Below, piece after piece: positions 53,649-64,000 of a stretch of 64,000 nt of DNA; the stretch's first letter is position 1; the number at the start of each line of letters is the position of its first letter. A program made the position numbers and the translations under genes. The stretch lies in the NCBI GenBank assembly GCA_964016885.1, contig OZ024757.1:15023423-15087422 (forward strand), written 5' to 3'. This stretch comes from Eledone cirrhosa (taxonomy: Eukaryota > Mollusca > Cephalopoda > Octopoda > Eledonidae). The notes under the pieces were generated by a model. It saw only the letters and a list, made by a program, of their open reading frames with translations, ran no database searches and was not told the DNA's origin.

Positions 53649-56142
53649 ATGGGGACAGATGGCCTCAACATAAAGCCGCCAAACCGCCATTTTTTCATTA
53701 AGGACCTAATATCCGGAAGAGGTTTCCTCGTGGATACAGGAGCCTCCTGTAGTATCTGGCCGGTCCATTGCCTGAAAGATACCCCCATAGAGTCATCTGT
53801 TACGCTGCAGGCAGTTAACCACTCGTCTATAAAGACGTACGGGCAAATCTCGCTCCCTCTTAAATTCCTAAATCTTCGAAGGGATTTTAAGTGGATTTTT
53901 ACGGTTGCCGATTTGCCATATCCCATCTTAGGAGCGGATTTCCTCCACAACTTATCTTTAACTGTGGACGTCCGTGGCCAGCGCCTGGTGGATAACATCA
54001 CCGGCTTTTCAATTCATGGCCAGGAAGCCAATGCCCCAATAATCAGCCCCGTGTTCTTTATCGCTGCCGCTGGTGACGCTTACCATGCGTTACTGGGTGC
54101 TTTCCCGGAGCTCACGGATGGAAATTTTCGAGTCACTGACCCAACACACTCGACCGAACATTTCGTTTCCACCACCGGTGCCCCAGTGTTTTCGCGTCTA
54201 CGCCGCTTACCGACGGAAAAATTAAAGGCAGCACGGTCCGAGTTCGACCATATGCTGCAGATGGGCATTATTCGCCCATCTACGAGTCCTTGGGCTTCAC
54301 CGTTACACATGGTGCCCAAGACTTCCGGCGACTGGAGACCCACGGGGGATTATAGGAGGTTAAATGTCATGACCGTCCCGGATAGGTATCCCATTCCCCA
54401 TCTCCACGATTTTGCATCTTCACTGCAGGGGTGTAAGATTTTTTCTAAGTTAGATTTAGTGCGAGCCTACCCCCAAATTCCGGTCAGGAAGGAGGATATT
54501 CCGAAAACTGCAATTACAACCCCTTTCGGATCATTCGAATTTTTGACCATGCCTTTCGGACTCAGGAACGCCGCTAGCACTTTTCAGCGGTTCATAGAGG
54601 TCACGCGTGGTCTGGACTTCGTCTATGCTTACATAGACGATATTCTCGTCGCTAGTTCCTCTCCGGAAGAGCATATGCACCACATGCTTCTCTTACTTCG
54701 GCAACTTCAGGATTACCGCGTTCGCGTGAATCCTGCAAAGTGTGTTTTCGGTTCCACTTCCCTACATTTTTTAGGCCACCTCATCGACGCCGAAGGTATT
54801 AGGCCGCTCCCTCAGCGAGTTCAAGCCATACAGGAGTTACCGCCGCCTACTACACTTCACCAGTTGCGTCACTTCTTAGGCCTAATCAATTTCTATAGGC
54901 GTTTCATTCCTCATTGTGCTAATTGGCTATCTTCCCTTACTGACATTTTAAAAAAACGTCGTAAGAAGAATGAAGACATTTCCTTGACACAAGGACAGCT
55001 TCAGGACTTCCAGTCTGCCAAGACAGCCCTCGCTAGTTCTTCTTTGCTAGCCCACCCGGTACCAGAGGCCAAGCTTTCGCTTTGTGTTGATGCATCTGAT
55101 ACCGCTATGGGAGCAGTTTTACAGCAGTCTTACGCTGAAAACCAACAACCTTTGGCATTTTTCTCGAGGAAGTTGAAACCAGCAGAAACGCGTTATAGCA
55201 CGTTTGGGCGGGAATTATTAGCCATATATCTGTCGGTGAAACATTTCTCTCATATCCTTGAGGGGAGAAATTTTACGGTTTTTACCGACCACAAACCGTT
55301 GACCTTCGCTTTGAGGGCCAAAGCCGACAGATATTCGCCCAGAGAGACAAGGCACCTGGACTACGTTTCACAATTTACAAACGATATCCAGCACATTGTC
55401 GGCTCGCACAACATAGTTGCAGACGCATTATCACGTTTGCCAATTAGCTCCATCTCGTCATCCCAGGATATCGACTTAGGTCGTTTAGCTGCAGACCAAC
55501 CTGCACTCCAATCGTTGGACACTCTTTCTACTGAATTTGCGACTTGCATTTTCAAATATCTGCCCTTGTCCACCACCGACAGGCAGATTCTTTGTGATGT
55601 ATCCACTGATGCGCCACGACCACTTGTTCCTGAGACTCACCGTCGAATTGTGTTCCTGGCTCTGCACAACATTTCTCATCCAGGATCTGCTGCCACAGTT
55701 AAACTCATAACAGCCAGATTCTTCTGGCCTAATATGAGGCGCGACATTGCTGCTTGGTGCCGTTCCTGTATCGCTTGCCAGAAATCGAAGATCTATAGAC
55801 ACACCCGGACTCCACTGGGTACTTTCACCACTCCAGATGCTCGGTTCCAACACATCCACATTGACATCGTTGGACCTTGGCCATTCAGCAGTGGATATTC
55901 CTACATATTGACGTGTGTCGATCGTTTTTCGCGATGGCCTGAAGCCATCCCTTTACAAGACATGACTGCTGAGACTGTAGCACGTGCCCTGGTATCAGGG
56001 TGGATTACCCGCTTTGGGGTACCAACTACACTCACCACAGACCGCGGTAGACAATTCGAGTCCCACCTCTTCTCTGAGCTCACCAAAATAATTGGAGCTC
56101 AACGGATTCGGACCACAGCCTATCATCCTGCTTCAAAGAACA
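53649..56142 (+). CDS. Gypsy Pol (PR-RT-RH-IN), 3' truncated
   Basis: About 830 open codons. Protease: [58 protein letters not shown]. RNase [19 protein letters not shown] and [11 protein letters not shown]. Integrase: HHCC finger (HNISHPGSA...[11 protein letters not shown]), first Asp in [10 protein letters not shown], second Asp in [11 protein letters not shown]. It stops at AYHPAS, before the catalytic Glu, so integration could not work. The frame continues without a stop into viral NS1-like sequence (to 56597). Very well preserved otherwise. Confidence 0.94.
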
Positions 56143-57153
56143 ACGCTATATGTCACAAAAAAGAGTGGAACGCGTTCAATCACTTCCACATCATCTGGCA
56201 TAGCATGCAACGACCGGGCGAAAACCAAAGATTAAAGTATATACGGAGTCTGTATAAGAAAGCCACGAAACTCAACAGATACATCCCTGAATGTCAGAGG
56301 ATTAAATTCCCGTCTAGCATGGCGAATTACTTTTGCCAGCCTCCGAGGTACATTCTAAGAAAAGGGCAGGACAGTACCAACGAACTGTTCACGGAGTGGT
56401 GCATGCAAGAATACATAGCAAAACCAGAAATAGCACCTAAACCAACAGTAGAAGAACCAACATTCAAATCCAAATCAGGAACGACTCTCACTTTATTCAA
56501 CTACTTGTCCTATATATTCACATCGAAAAGATTTCGAAGCGAACAGGATATGAAATCGCATTGGTTGCACAGACCAAATAATGATAATTTGATGTGAGCT
56601 ATCTCGCACCCTATGTATGACTCGGTGATGAAAAAAGTGTTAGAGTGTGAGAAACTGAAAAGTTTAAACCAAGGCTTCAAGGAGAAATTCGAGAATATGA
56701 ATTGGGAATATTTTGATAATAATAAGAATTATATGGACAGGGATGTATCATTGAAAATATTTAAATCTATCCTATTAACGCAAGACATCAATGAACAAAG
56801 TATAGTAACTACGGTGTGGGAGTTACTAACACAAAAAAAAACTAAAAGGAACCTGTTAGTATTGAGAGGAATACCAAATACCAGTAAATCGATGGTAGCC
56901 AGAAGTATTGCAGATATGTTCACGCCTGTCTCCACAATACAAGGTACAAGCAGCTTCCCATTTCAGAACTTAATAAACGTGGAAATAGGTCTTATCGAAG
57001 AACCTAATTTTAACCTAGAAACGCTACAAACGTTTAAGAAACTAGCTGAAGGAGTAGACACGGAAGTAGCAATTAAATTCAAGCAAGACCAAATAGTACA
57101 TCGAACACCATTAATAATAACTAGCAACAATAAATTTGATCAAAATGCGCCTT
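56137..57153 (+). pseudogene. NS1-like gene 2, HUH and SF3 parts (endogenous)
   Basis: Fused in frame to gypsy Pol. The HUH site [10 protein letters not shown] lies near 56178-56201. The first frame ends at 56595-56597; the helicase continues in a second frame from 56613: Walker A reads GIPNTSKS (about 56868-56891), with Ser where the family has Gly before Lys; Walker B GLIEEPNF; motif C IITSNN. The gene is then cut by the LTR element at 57154. NS1 proteins nick and unwind ssDNA-virus genomes; this one is dead. It differs strongly from the NS1-like gene at 13.6 kb. Confidence 0.68.
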
Positions 57154-57998
57154 TGTAACAAATAACACTTCCTTCTCCAAGCCTAGATTCGAAACCGAAT
57201 CTAAGAATTCTCGCTGTTCAAAATCACGAAGACAGGCGCCAAAGAAAGGTTTTTCTTTGTCCTGTCAAAAAGTGATTGATCGCCTCCCTTTGACCTACGA
57301 CCTCAGCTAGGTCAAGCCAAAGTCAAATTGACCGAAGGACGTAGAAACCCTGTTGCGGTATGTCTATCATTCTAGCCACCGCAACATTATATATATGAGA
57401 GTCAAGGGAAACCCGACACAGAGAGACCTGGCAAAGCAAGCGTAATGAACTACTGTGTCAGATGAACTACACACACACACTCACACAAACATATTCATTC
57501 TAACACACCAGTTCCACAAATGTATCCTGGTTCTATTTTCTTACATAACCACAAATTAAGTTCCAGTGAAATAAATTATTTTTATAATGAATCCATTCAC
57601 CTACTTGTTCATTTTTCCGGCATACACATGCCTTATCAATATTTCACCATTATACACACACAACCACTACTTTTGGTGACCCCGTAAACGAATTGCGGCC
57701 TTCCTTTGAACCAGCTTCACCAACCAAACTGCATTTGGAAACAAAAACAGAACTGAGAATTCCGCGAACACAATGGCTCTCCCAGAACAGAATGCAGCGG
57801 CGAACACATCTATCGACATGGCATTCCAAGCGGCAGTTACTTTGAGAATTCCCCCATTGTGGACACACGACCCTGCATTATGGTTTTACCATATAGAGGC
57901 CCAGTTTTCTTCTAACCGAGTAAACTGCGATGCGTTCATTTTTCCGGCATACACATGCCTTATCAATATTTCACCATTATACACACACAACCACTACA
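57154..57998 (+). mobile_element. Internally deleted LTR retroelement with TSD
   Basis: Begins TGTAACAAAT and ends ACTACA, with CCTT on both sides (57150-57153 and 57999-58002) as a 4-bp target duplication. The 5' LTR runs to about 57670, followed by a primer binding site TTTTGGTGACCCCGTAAACG and a Gag start at 57773 (MALPEQNAAANTSIDMAFQA, WFYHIEAQFSSNRV). After ~160 coding bases it jumps to the last 64 bases of the 3' LTR, which repeat 57607-57670 exactly at 57934-57997. Same family as the LTR at 3295-3640. Confidence 0.87.
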
Positions 57999-58218
57999 CC
58001 TTTATCTGAAAGAATAGCCTTCGTTACAAGGTATACGGAATTCATGTTCACCATTTCTTAAACATGTAAAAAGAAAACTCAATCCATTTATATGGAACAT
58101 ACTTTTCTACGAATATTGTTTCAGCAATCTCGTCAATGAAGACAGTTCATCTTCAGACGATAACTTGAATTTTATTCTAGACGAGTACGAAAAACTCCAA
58201 GAGGAAGACTGGAACTGA
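57999..58218 (+). pseudogene. NS1-like gene 2, C-terminal remainder
   Basis: After the LTR element the NS1-like reading resumes (SERIAFVTRYTEF). It shifts frame near 58060 and ends with an acidic tail (VNEDSSSSDDN, DEYEKLQEEDWN) and TGA at 58216-58218. The C-terminal acidic end resembles that of viral NS1. The region 58219-58470 shows no supported gene, only AATAAAATAAAAC polyadenylation-like sites near 58425. Confidence 0.6.
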
Positions 58219-58483
58219 CGAAAGCGATTTCGGACTCCGTCTCCAAATCGAAGCGGGGACACCCTCAAATTGGAATGTAGCGAACGGGAGTTGTCAGATT
58301 CAGACAAAGAAAACAATGAAGGAGAATGCCGATGGAGGAAATACTCCAAAATGATGAGATCCAACAGAAATGCACCGTCTCCAGAACCATTTACAGAAGA
58401 ATTATAATTGGTAATTATCCTAGAGATAAAATAAAACTTGTATTCCTTTTTTGTGATTAAAAAAAAAATATATGAAAAGAAAT

Positions 58484-58517
58484 AGCGAGCAACCGGCCAA
58501 GTGGTCGGTTGCTCGCT
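58484..58517. other. Strong palindromic stem-loop after NS1-like gene 2
   Basis: AGCGAGCAACCG pairs perfectly with CGGTTGCTCGCT across a 10-base loop that can pair further (GCC/GGT). It is located ~270 bases after the NS1-like stop, beside A- and T-rich runs. Confidence 0.75.
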
Positions 58518-58631
58518 TATTTTTTTAAATATTATTTTAAAAAAGCGTTAATGCACTGCTCAAAGAACTCTGCCCGGTCGGGAGGGAGGTTGTTGACCTA
58601 AATACAATGATGCAATAATAAGCCGATTATA

Positions 58632-59793
58632 TTGCACATGGGAAAAAGAACGGCCCGTCTCCGCATTCCCAGAATCCCACCAGGACTTGACATGTGGTGG
58701 CTTCTGGGATGTGTGATTGTGGAGGGGACAGATACCGTCTCTATAGAAGTGACCAGAACAGCAAGAGAGGACTGGTCCGGGGTTGACCTGGAGATCCTTC
58801 TCCAGATCAGGCCCGAGAATGTGAAGACAATCCCAGACCACATCCGCCTTCAGAATGGGACGGTCATTCACATTATGACCGAAGGCAAACGGCCGCAGTG
58901 TTTTGTTTGTGGGGAAAAAACCCATTTGCGAGCCTTCTGCCCTCAACTGCTGAAAGAGGCAAGGGGTCGAAAGGCTCCACTGCTGCCAACGCCGGGGCGA
59001 GGACCACAACCAACACCAGCCCCGGCAAAACCACCAACAACAACACCAATAGAAAGACCACCACCAACATTGACCACCCAGGGGGGAAACGAGGAAAGCT
59101 GTCAAATTCCCCCTCCCCCCAAAAATACACACACCAATAAAACCATAAACATACATACGGAAACAGACCCCTCATCTACCAGTAGTGAAGATGAGGGAAA
59201 ACCAAAATCCCCCAAAATACAAAAAAGGAAACACAAAAAGAAAAAAAACTCAACAAAGCACAAAATCACCCACAATAAAAAACGCAGACACCACCCACGC
59301 AAACATCTCTCCAATGACACCACCATCACCATCACCGGAATCCCCCAAACGCAAACAACCTAAACAGATGCAAGAACAAATATACACACAAACATCTGAA
59401 ACCACAGACACCGCACTCACAACAAACACAGATACAACCGAAACCACACCACCAAAGCCACGCAAACAAATAAAATCACACCAACAAAACATACAAAACT
59501 TTGTGCTCGTCAGGAGGGCAAACAAGGAACTGATGGCCCTCGTAGCACGAAGTGAAAATACACAAAAAGAGGGGGAAATTTTTAAATCGAGCACATTTCG
59601 CGTGCCAGAAGATTTGGTTCTGGTGCGAATGTCGCTCGATATATTCAAAGAAATACGAGACAGCTTTCCACGGGATGTGGGAACCCCGAACGTAAAACCC
59701 ACTTCAAGACTTTTAAAGAGGTTCCAAAAAGAAACCCCACCAACTATGGAGGTCGAACAACCCGACCTTCACAAGAGCCCGGAAGGTAAGTAA
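58632..59793 (+). pseudogene. Tx1/L1-like LINE ORF1
   Basis: 58632-59363 starts in the middle of ORF1 (GLDMWWLLGCVIVEGTDTVS, DLEILLQIRPENVKTIPDHI) with the zinc knuckle CFVCGEKTHLRAFC, which binds element RNA. A long Thr/Pro/Lys-rich linker then shifts frame near 59250-59350 into 59185-59793, ending NIQNFVLVRRANKELMALVA, FRVPEDLVLVRMSLDIF and LHKSPEGK. Its tail layout and the next ORF match 19.5-20.1 kb. Confidence 0.75.
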
Positions 59794-59824
59794 ACCTTCC
59801 TCTCTCTCTTTTTAACCTGCCAAC

Positions 59825-60358
59825 ATGGCTGTATTAAGAGTAGGATGTTTAAATGTTCGAGGCCTGGGATTGTCCTGGAAGCAGGGTCACCTGCTCAACG
59901 ACCTCAGGTCTATAGAAATGGACGTAATTGCCGTCAGCGAGACCAGGATTTCCGACGACTATCAGATCTTTGCATCTGTTAACCGGCCGGGAATGGGAGG
60001 CGGGGTGGCAGTGCTGTTTAGGAAAGGCCTGGATCTCGAGGTAAAGTCGATCTTCCGGGAAGTTGGTGGTCCTGGACGTGAACAGCTTTTGTCACGTGTA
60101 GAACGGATCCGGCTATCGGCCGAGTCCATAGTGAAGATCGACCCGCCACCTTCTTTTGGCCAGGAAGGGCAGGCAATTTTCCTCTGTCTGGTTTCAGTAG
60201 CGAAAGAGGTTGTATGGTGGACGAAGTTGAAAGGACTGAAGACAGACACTTTTCTCTTCGGCCAATCCCTCATCAACTTTTTCAAGTTTCACTTGGAAAG
60301 GAAGGTGAGGGTGGAGAGAGAAGTGCTGAAAAGGACACAAAAAATATTGGGGCCATGA
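59825..60358 (+). pseudogene. Tx1/L1-like LINE ORF2, deleted
   Basis: Begins MAVLRVGCLNVRGLGLSWKQ, LNDLRSIEMDVIAVSETRIS and PGMGGGVAVLFRKGL, the first half of the AP endonuclease (Asn, Glu and following Gly-rich turn). Around 60060 it jumps to a later ORF2 region (KEVVWWTKLKGLKTDTFLFG, HLERKVRVEREVL). The core RT is absent. 60360-60680 has no supported gene. Confidence 0.75.
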
Positions 60359-60685
60359 GCCCAAAACTTAAACTTTTTATTTATCAAACAAAATATTTCT
60401 TTGAAAAAAAAAAACATGGACGACAAATTTACTGTTTTTAACAGACCCTCCCCCACCAACACCATTGTAAGCCTTGCTATGGTTCCCAACACTGAAAATA
60501 TAATTAATACCAGTCTGAATTATTTAGAATTGCCATGGATTTCCCGCCATTACCAATAACTGCAGGTGTTAAAGCCGCCACCCCCACCACCACAATGTCA
60601 AAAAGAACAACGAACACCACTGATACCACCACCACAGTGACAACAGAAACCCCAAAAAAATAAATTATTATCTCGTGACATCAAC

Positions 60686-61432
60686 ATGGATTCATCCAGA
60701 ATCGACTCTTCCATGCCGAACACCACTGACACCTCCACCACAACTGAAGCTAAAAATAACAATAACAACATCAACACCACCGCAAAGCAAAATGTGTCGT
60801 TTGCCAAAGCAGCCAAGAAAAGCGAAACAATCGAGGTAAGCCAGGATGAATTAAATGAAGCCAAGAGAATGGTAAAAAAAGATGGGTACAGGGTCAGCCT
60901 CACCCGCCCACCTAATAAAATGGAGCAACGTCGCCTATGCACCGTGTCTTATCGGACGATTAACACAAAATAACAACAGCAACAATGAAATTAAGAAAAC
61001 TACCCTGAGTTTTGCCAGAGTAGCAAAAACATGCGAAGCGATCCAGGTAACTCAGGAGGAATTAGAACAAGCCAAAGGAATGGTAAAGAAAGATGGGTAC
61101 AGGGTCAGCCTCATCCCCCACCCCACCTAATAAAATGGACCATCGGCGCCTATGCACCGTGTCTTATTGGACGATTTACACAAAATCACGCTGAATGGAA
61201 TGGGCATCCGAGTCCCAAATACAAAAAGCTTTGGGACATGTGGGCGAAAAAAACCCACATCAGCCGTGGGCAGAAATATGGAACCGTGGACGTGTTCTTT
61301 GGAACACCACAGGAAGCCAGAGAGCACTCCATGGCTCCATTAAGAAGCGACGACTTCACACTCGTCCCAAGCTATTGTGGCCAGAGACTCGTGAAGATCA
61401 GGGTGACCCACGTTCCATCGCATGTAGACTGA
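60686..61432 (+). pseudogene. Tx1/L1-like LINE ORF1 N-terminal region with duplication
   Basis: Two tandem versions of one segment, 60780-60960 and 60980-61130 (SFAKAAKKSETIEVSQDELN versus SFARVAKTCEAIQVTQEELE, then MVKKDGYRVSL in both). After the second comes the next part of ORF1: PKYKKLWDMWAKKTHIS and LVKIRVTHVPSHVD, ended by TGA at 61430-61432. Probably the N-terminal half of the ORF1 whose C-terminal half is at 58.6 kb, in the wrong order. Confidence 0.62.
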
Positions 61433-61499
61433 GGAGTGGGAAAACTGAGAGAGGGTGCTTGCCCTGGTGGTCAGCGTGGCCGTGGTCTTTTGTGTGGTT

Positions 61500-61690
61500 T
61501 TCGCCATGAGTGACCTTCAGAAGCTTCCCCCCTATTGGGGAATTTTTTGTTGTTTGAATTTTTTTGATATTTCTACCTTGTTATAACCTTCTTTACATGG
61601 CCAAAACCAACTTTGTATCGTTCTGTGCCATCTGTAATGTTTTTCTTCATGTTAGCCCTTGTGACCAATAAAGAAACCATTATTATTGAC
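61500..61690 (+). other. LINE 3' untranslated end
   Basis: After GCCATGAGTGACCTTCAG the sequence is T-rich and ends CTTGTGACCAATAAAGAAAC CATTATTATT, a polyadenylation signal and short ATT repeat typical of a LINE 3' end. It is joined directly to the ORF1 piece before it. Confidence 0.55.
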
Positions 61691-63710
61691 TTTCTCTGAT
61701 CTTGCAGACAATATGGCAATGAAAATGAGAATAGGTAATGAGACAGTCAAAGCCTTCAGCAGCAAGGAGGAAGTTATCACCAGGATGAGAAAGATTAAAT
61801 CGGTCGCCACACTGCAAGGCATCAAAAATGTGGTTGGCCTCATGGCACTATCTCAATGGCAACACATTAGCATTATACCTCAAAATGGATATGTCAAACC
61901 AATCGAACACAGAGAAAATAGAACATCTCAAGGGAAATGTTCAATGAAGGACTTTATGTTGCTTTTGACAAGCTAGGCAAAGTGAGATGGACGGGAGAGC
62001 AGGTGGACTTATTTGCAGCAGAAATACAGCAATACAGCAATGAAATTTTGACAGGCAACAAGAAAATGAACATGAGTGAGCTAATCACACAGACCTGGGG
62101 ATGCTAGAAGTGAGTTTCCGGGAGATGTGTAAAGATGGATCATGGAGGGCATATCATTTGATCCGTTGCAAAGAGGAGATAAAGAATGAAGTGTTGTTGT
62201 TAATGGCAGTAGTGCAAGCAACAAAGGACAAGGTGAGAGCAGTGCTGGACTTTTGGGAACTGAATAAGTGTCATGCCACACAGGCAGGGAAACCTTGCAA
62301 GAGTGGAGACAAATAATGGGAGCCTCCATGATTGTTGGCACATCTGCACTACACGTGACTGAGAAACTGTGGAAGTATCAGCTGGTCAGGTATAAGGGCC
62401 AGACATACTGCCTGACCAGACTGGCGTTCAGGTTGAAGTCAGCACGAAAGATCATGGTCATTCTGAGGAAGGTAGACAAGTTGAAGAGGGCCACCAATTC
62501 CTATATTGATGATATCTTGGTAAACGAGACTGTGGTATCAGCAGCAGAGGTCTCAAGCCCCCTAGGAAGGTTCAGGTTAATGGCAAAACCACCAGAGGCG
62601 ATGGAAGGAGGCTCTGGGACTGAAGCTGCGCTGAGACAAGACGTGCACACTGGTATTTCGGAGGGAAAACGAAGGCCCAGAACTGGGCACTGACATGGAT
62701 AGACGAGAACTTTTCTCAATGTGTGAGAAATTGGTAGGTAACTATCCAATAGAAGGGAGGCTCCGAACAGTGTGCTAATATGTCATGAGACAAATGGACG
62801 GGGTGAGGTGGGGAGACAGGGTAGGAAAGGGGATGGTGGCCATGATGCAGGAGATCGTGGAGAGGATAAAAGTGGCATCAACATGGCCGAATTGGATGCC
62901 GTGCTGAGGGGAGTGAATCTTGCTCTGAGATGGAGGCTGCGTACCATAGAGATTCGTACTGATTTGGCCACTGTGCTTGGATGGGTGCTCATCAGTGAGA
63001 GGAGGGTGGGAATGAGGGGTGGCAGATATGTTAATAAAGCGCCGCCTGCTGAGTTTGACTTGAAGTTGAGTGTGGCCTTTGTGACCTCAGAGTAAAATAG
63101 GGTGGACATTCTGACCAGGTTGAAGAAAGCCTGGCTAGAATCGCCAGACTATGTGGAAAAGGGGATCGCTGAAGTATGTCGACTGAGTGACTCAGTGTCA
63201 AGGTTGCACACCATGCATCATATGGGAGAGGATAGGACCCTGTTCCTAGCCAGGAAAGTCGACTCCGACATTACCAGATAGAGTGTCCAGAAAGTGGTTG
63301 GGAGTTGAGTTGTGACAGATGCCAGTCTAACGACCCTACCCTGGGCGTGCACGAGACGGGTAACATCCTGGTGGAGCACAACTGAAAGCAGTGGATGTGA
63401 AACATTACCCACAGGAGATATATCTTTCAATGGTCGATTGTGGACCGGCGTGGATGGCAATATTGATCCTTTAGTGCAGAGGAGATATTGTTGGAAGCGA
63501 GGGACCAGTGACGCCACATCAGGGTTTGTGGGCCTGTCACTTCCTCTTTCGTCAGGATGTGGTACCATGTGGACATGGTATCATTATGTGTGAGAGAGAG
63601 ACTGTATTTTCATGGTCAAACATAAACCATGTGAACATCCATGTAGGAGCATTAAATCCGGACTCAAGTGGAGAGGCAAGGTCGGCTCATTCGCTTCCTC
63701 ACCACAATAT
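61690..63710 (+). pseudogene. Degenerate gypsy gag-pol remnant
   Basis: 61686-61976 may be Gag or linker. About 62160-62540 is RT in broken frames (KDKVRAVLDFWELNKCH, LWKYQLVRYKGQTYCLTRLA, TNSYIDDILV). RNase H lies at 62772-63095 (INMAELDAVLRGVNLALRWR, IRTDLATVLGWV). The integrase finger is near 63190-63270 (LHTMHHMGEDRTLFLARKVD). Then follows a decayed integrase core with VDCGPAW-like sequence. The end 63489-63690 recurs at 19036-19215. A different, more decayed gypsy family from that at 52.8 kb. Confidence 0.82.
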
Positions 63711-63720
63711 TAAAGATTAG

Positions 63721-63725
63721 CAAAA

Positions 63726-63757
<32 letters not shown>

Positions 63758-63769
63758 AAGAAAAAAAAA
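63721..63769. repeat. A-rich tract
   Basis: Poly-A broken by two G bases, between the gypsy remnant and the LINE C-terminus. Confidence 0.95.
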
Positions 63770-63774
63770 AATCT

Positions 63775-64000
63775 ATGCAGAAATAATGAGGAATCTGCAG
63801 ATACTCCACACTGACTATACTTTTAGATTTATCCCTCTGATCATTGGGGCACTGGGATATGTTAATAACTACCTCCGTACAAGTCTTGAGAAGCTGGGCT
63901 TCACAGAACCAGAAAGGCTATAACTAGTTAGGAAATTACAACTACAATCCATTAATGGAATTGTAAAAATACATAAAACATTTCAAAAATTCTGCATGTA
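63775..64000 (+). pseudogene. R4/Dong-like LINE C-terminus (partial)
   Basis: One frame reads NLQILHTDYTFRFIPLIIGA, LGYVNNYLRTSLEKLGF, then a TAA at 63922 and LVRKLQLQSINGIVKIHKTF, running to the window edge. This is the last part of the endonuclease end of the LINE family seen at 15.7-19.0 kb. The rest lies beyond the window. Confidence 0.72.

Noticed and set aside
1..64000. CRISPR array, bacterial operon or ribosome binding sites
   Set aside because: No regular spacer-repeat pattern; the content is eukaryotic mobile elements.

Overview
This is metazoan nuclear DNA made almost entirely of mobile-element and viral remnants. No single-copy host gene could be supported. A tRNA-derived SINE with an (ATGAA)-type tail, the mix of LINE families and the Helitron/gypsy/piggyBac content suggest a mollusc, perhaps a cephalopod; that is inference, not proof.

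Left part (1-20 kb). A minus-strand RTE-like LINE is followed by repeats and an LTR fragment. Next comes a decayed autonomous Helitron with Rep and Pif1-type helicase and a clear 3' terminus at 9488-9517, then a minus-strand reverse transcriptase of a YRDD-box family. After that lies a composite locus: gypsy Gag and integrase pieces, a parvovirus-capsid-like pseudogene, a TATA promoter, the start of an NS1-like gene, an LTR with its primer binding site, and the body of the NS1-like gene (HUH endonuclease plus SF3 helicase). From 15.5 to 20.4 kb there are nested remnants of an RLE-type LINE (R4/Dong-like), a SINE, a gypsy element and a Tx1/L1-like LINE.

Centre (20.5-52.8 kb). A decayed 28S rRNA fragment, ending at the R2 target site, is followed by a head-to-tail array of R2-type non-LTR retrotransposons. 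Two autonomous families alternate (called A and B here), with a short, internally deleted third type (C). Both families encode three zinc fingers, a Myb motif, reverse transcriptase, a CCHC knuckle and a restriction-like endonuclease. Every copy is broken, yet shared frameshifts, a B/A junction repeated in two places and an A/B chimera show that the array grew by duplication and recombination as well as by transposition. A piggyBac element with both terminal repeats, and a small fragment of a CRESS-virus-like Rep, sit inside the array.

Right part (52.8-64 kb). A nearly complete gypsy gag-pol runs in frame into a second NS1-like gene, losing the integrase catalytic Glu. This second NS1-like gene is split by an internally deleted LTR element with a 4-bp target duplication. 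Tx1-like LINE pieces, another degenerate gypsy element (paralogous to the one at 17.6-18.4 kb) and the C-terminus of an R4-like LINE end the window.

The two most notable themes are the repeated association of one gypsy family with ssDNA-virus genes, and the heterotypic R2 array anchored on a 28S stub, with RNA hairpins that covary between families.
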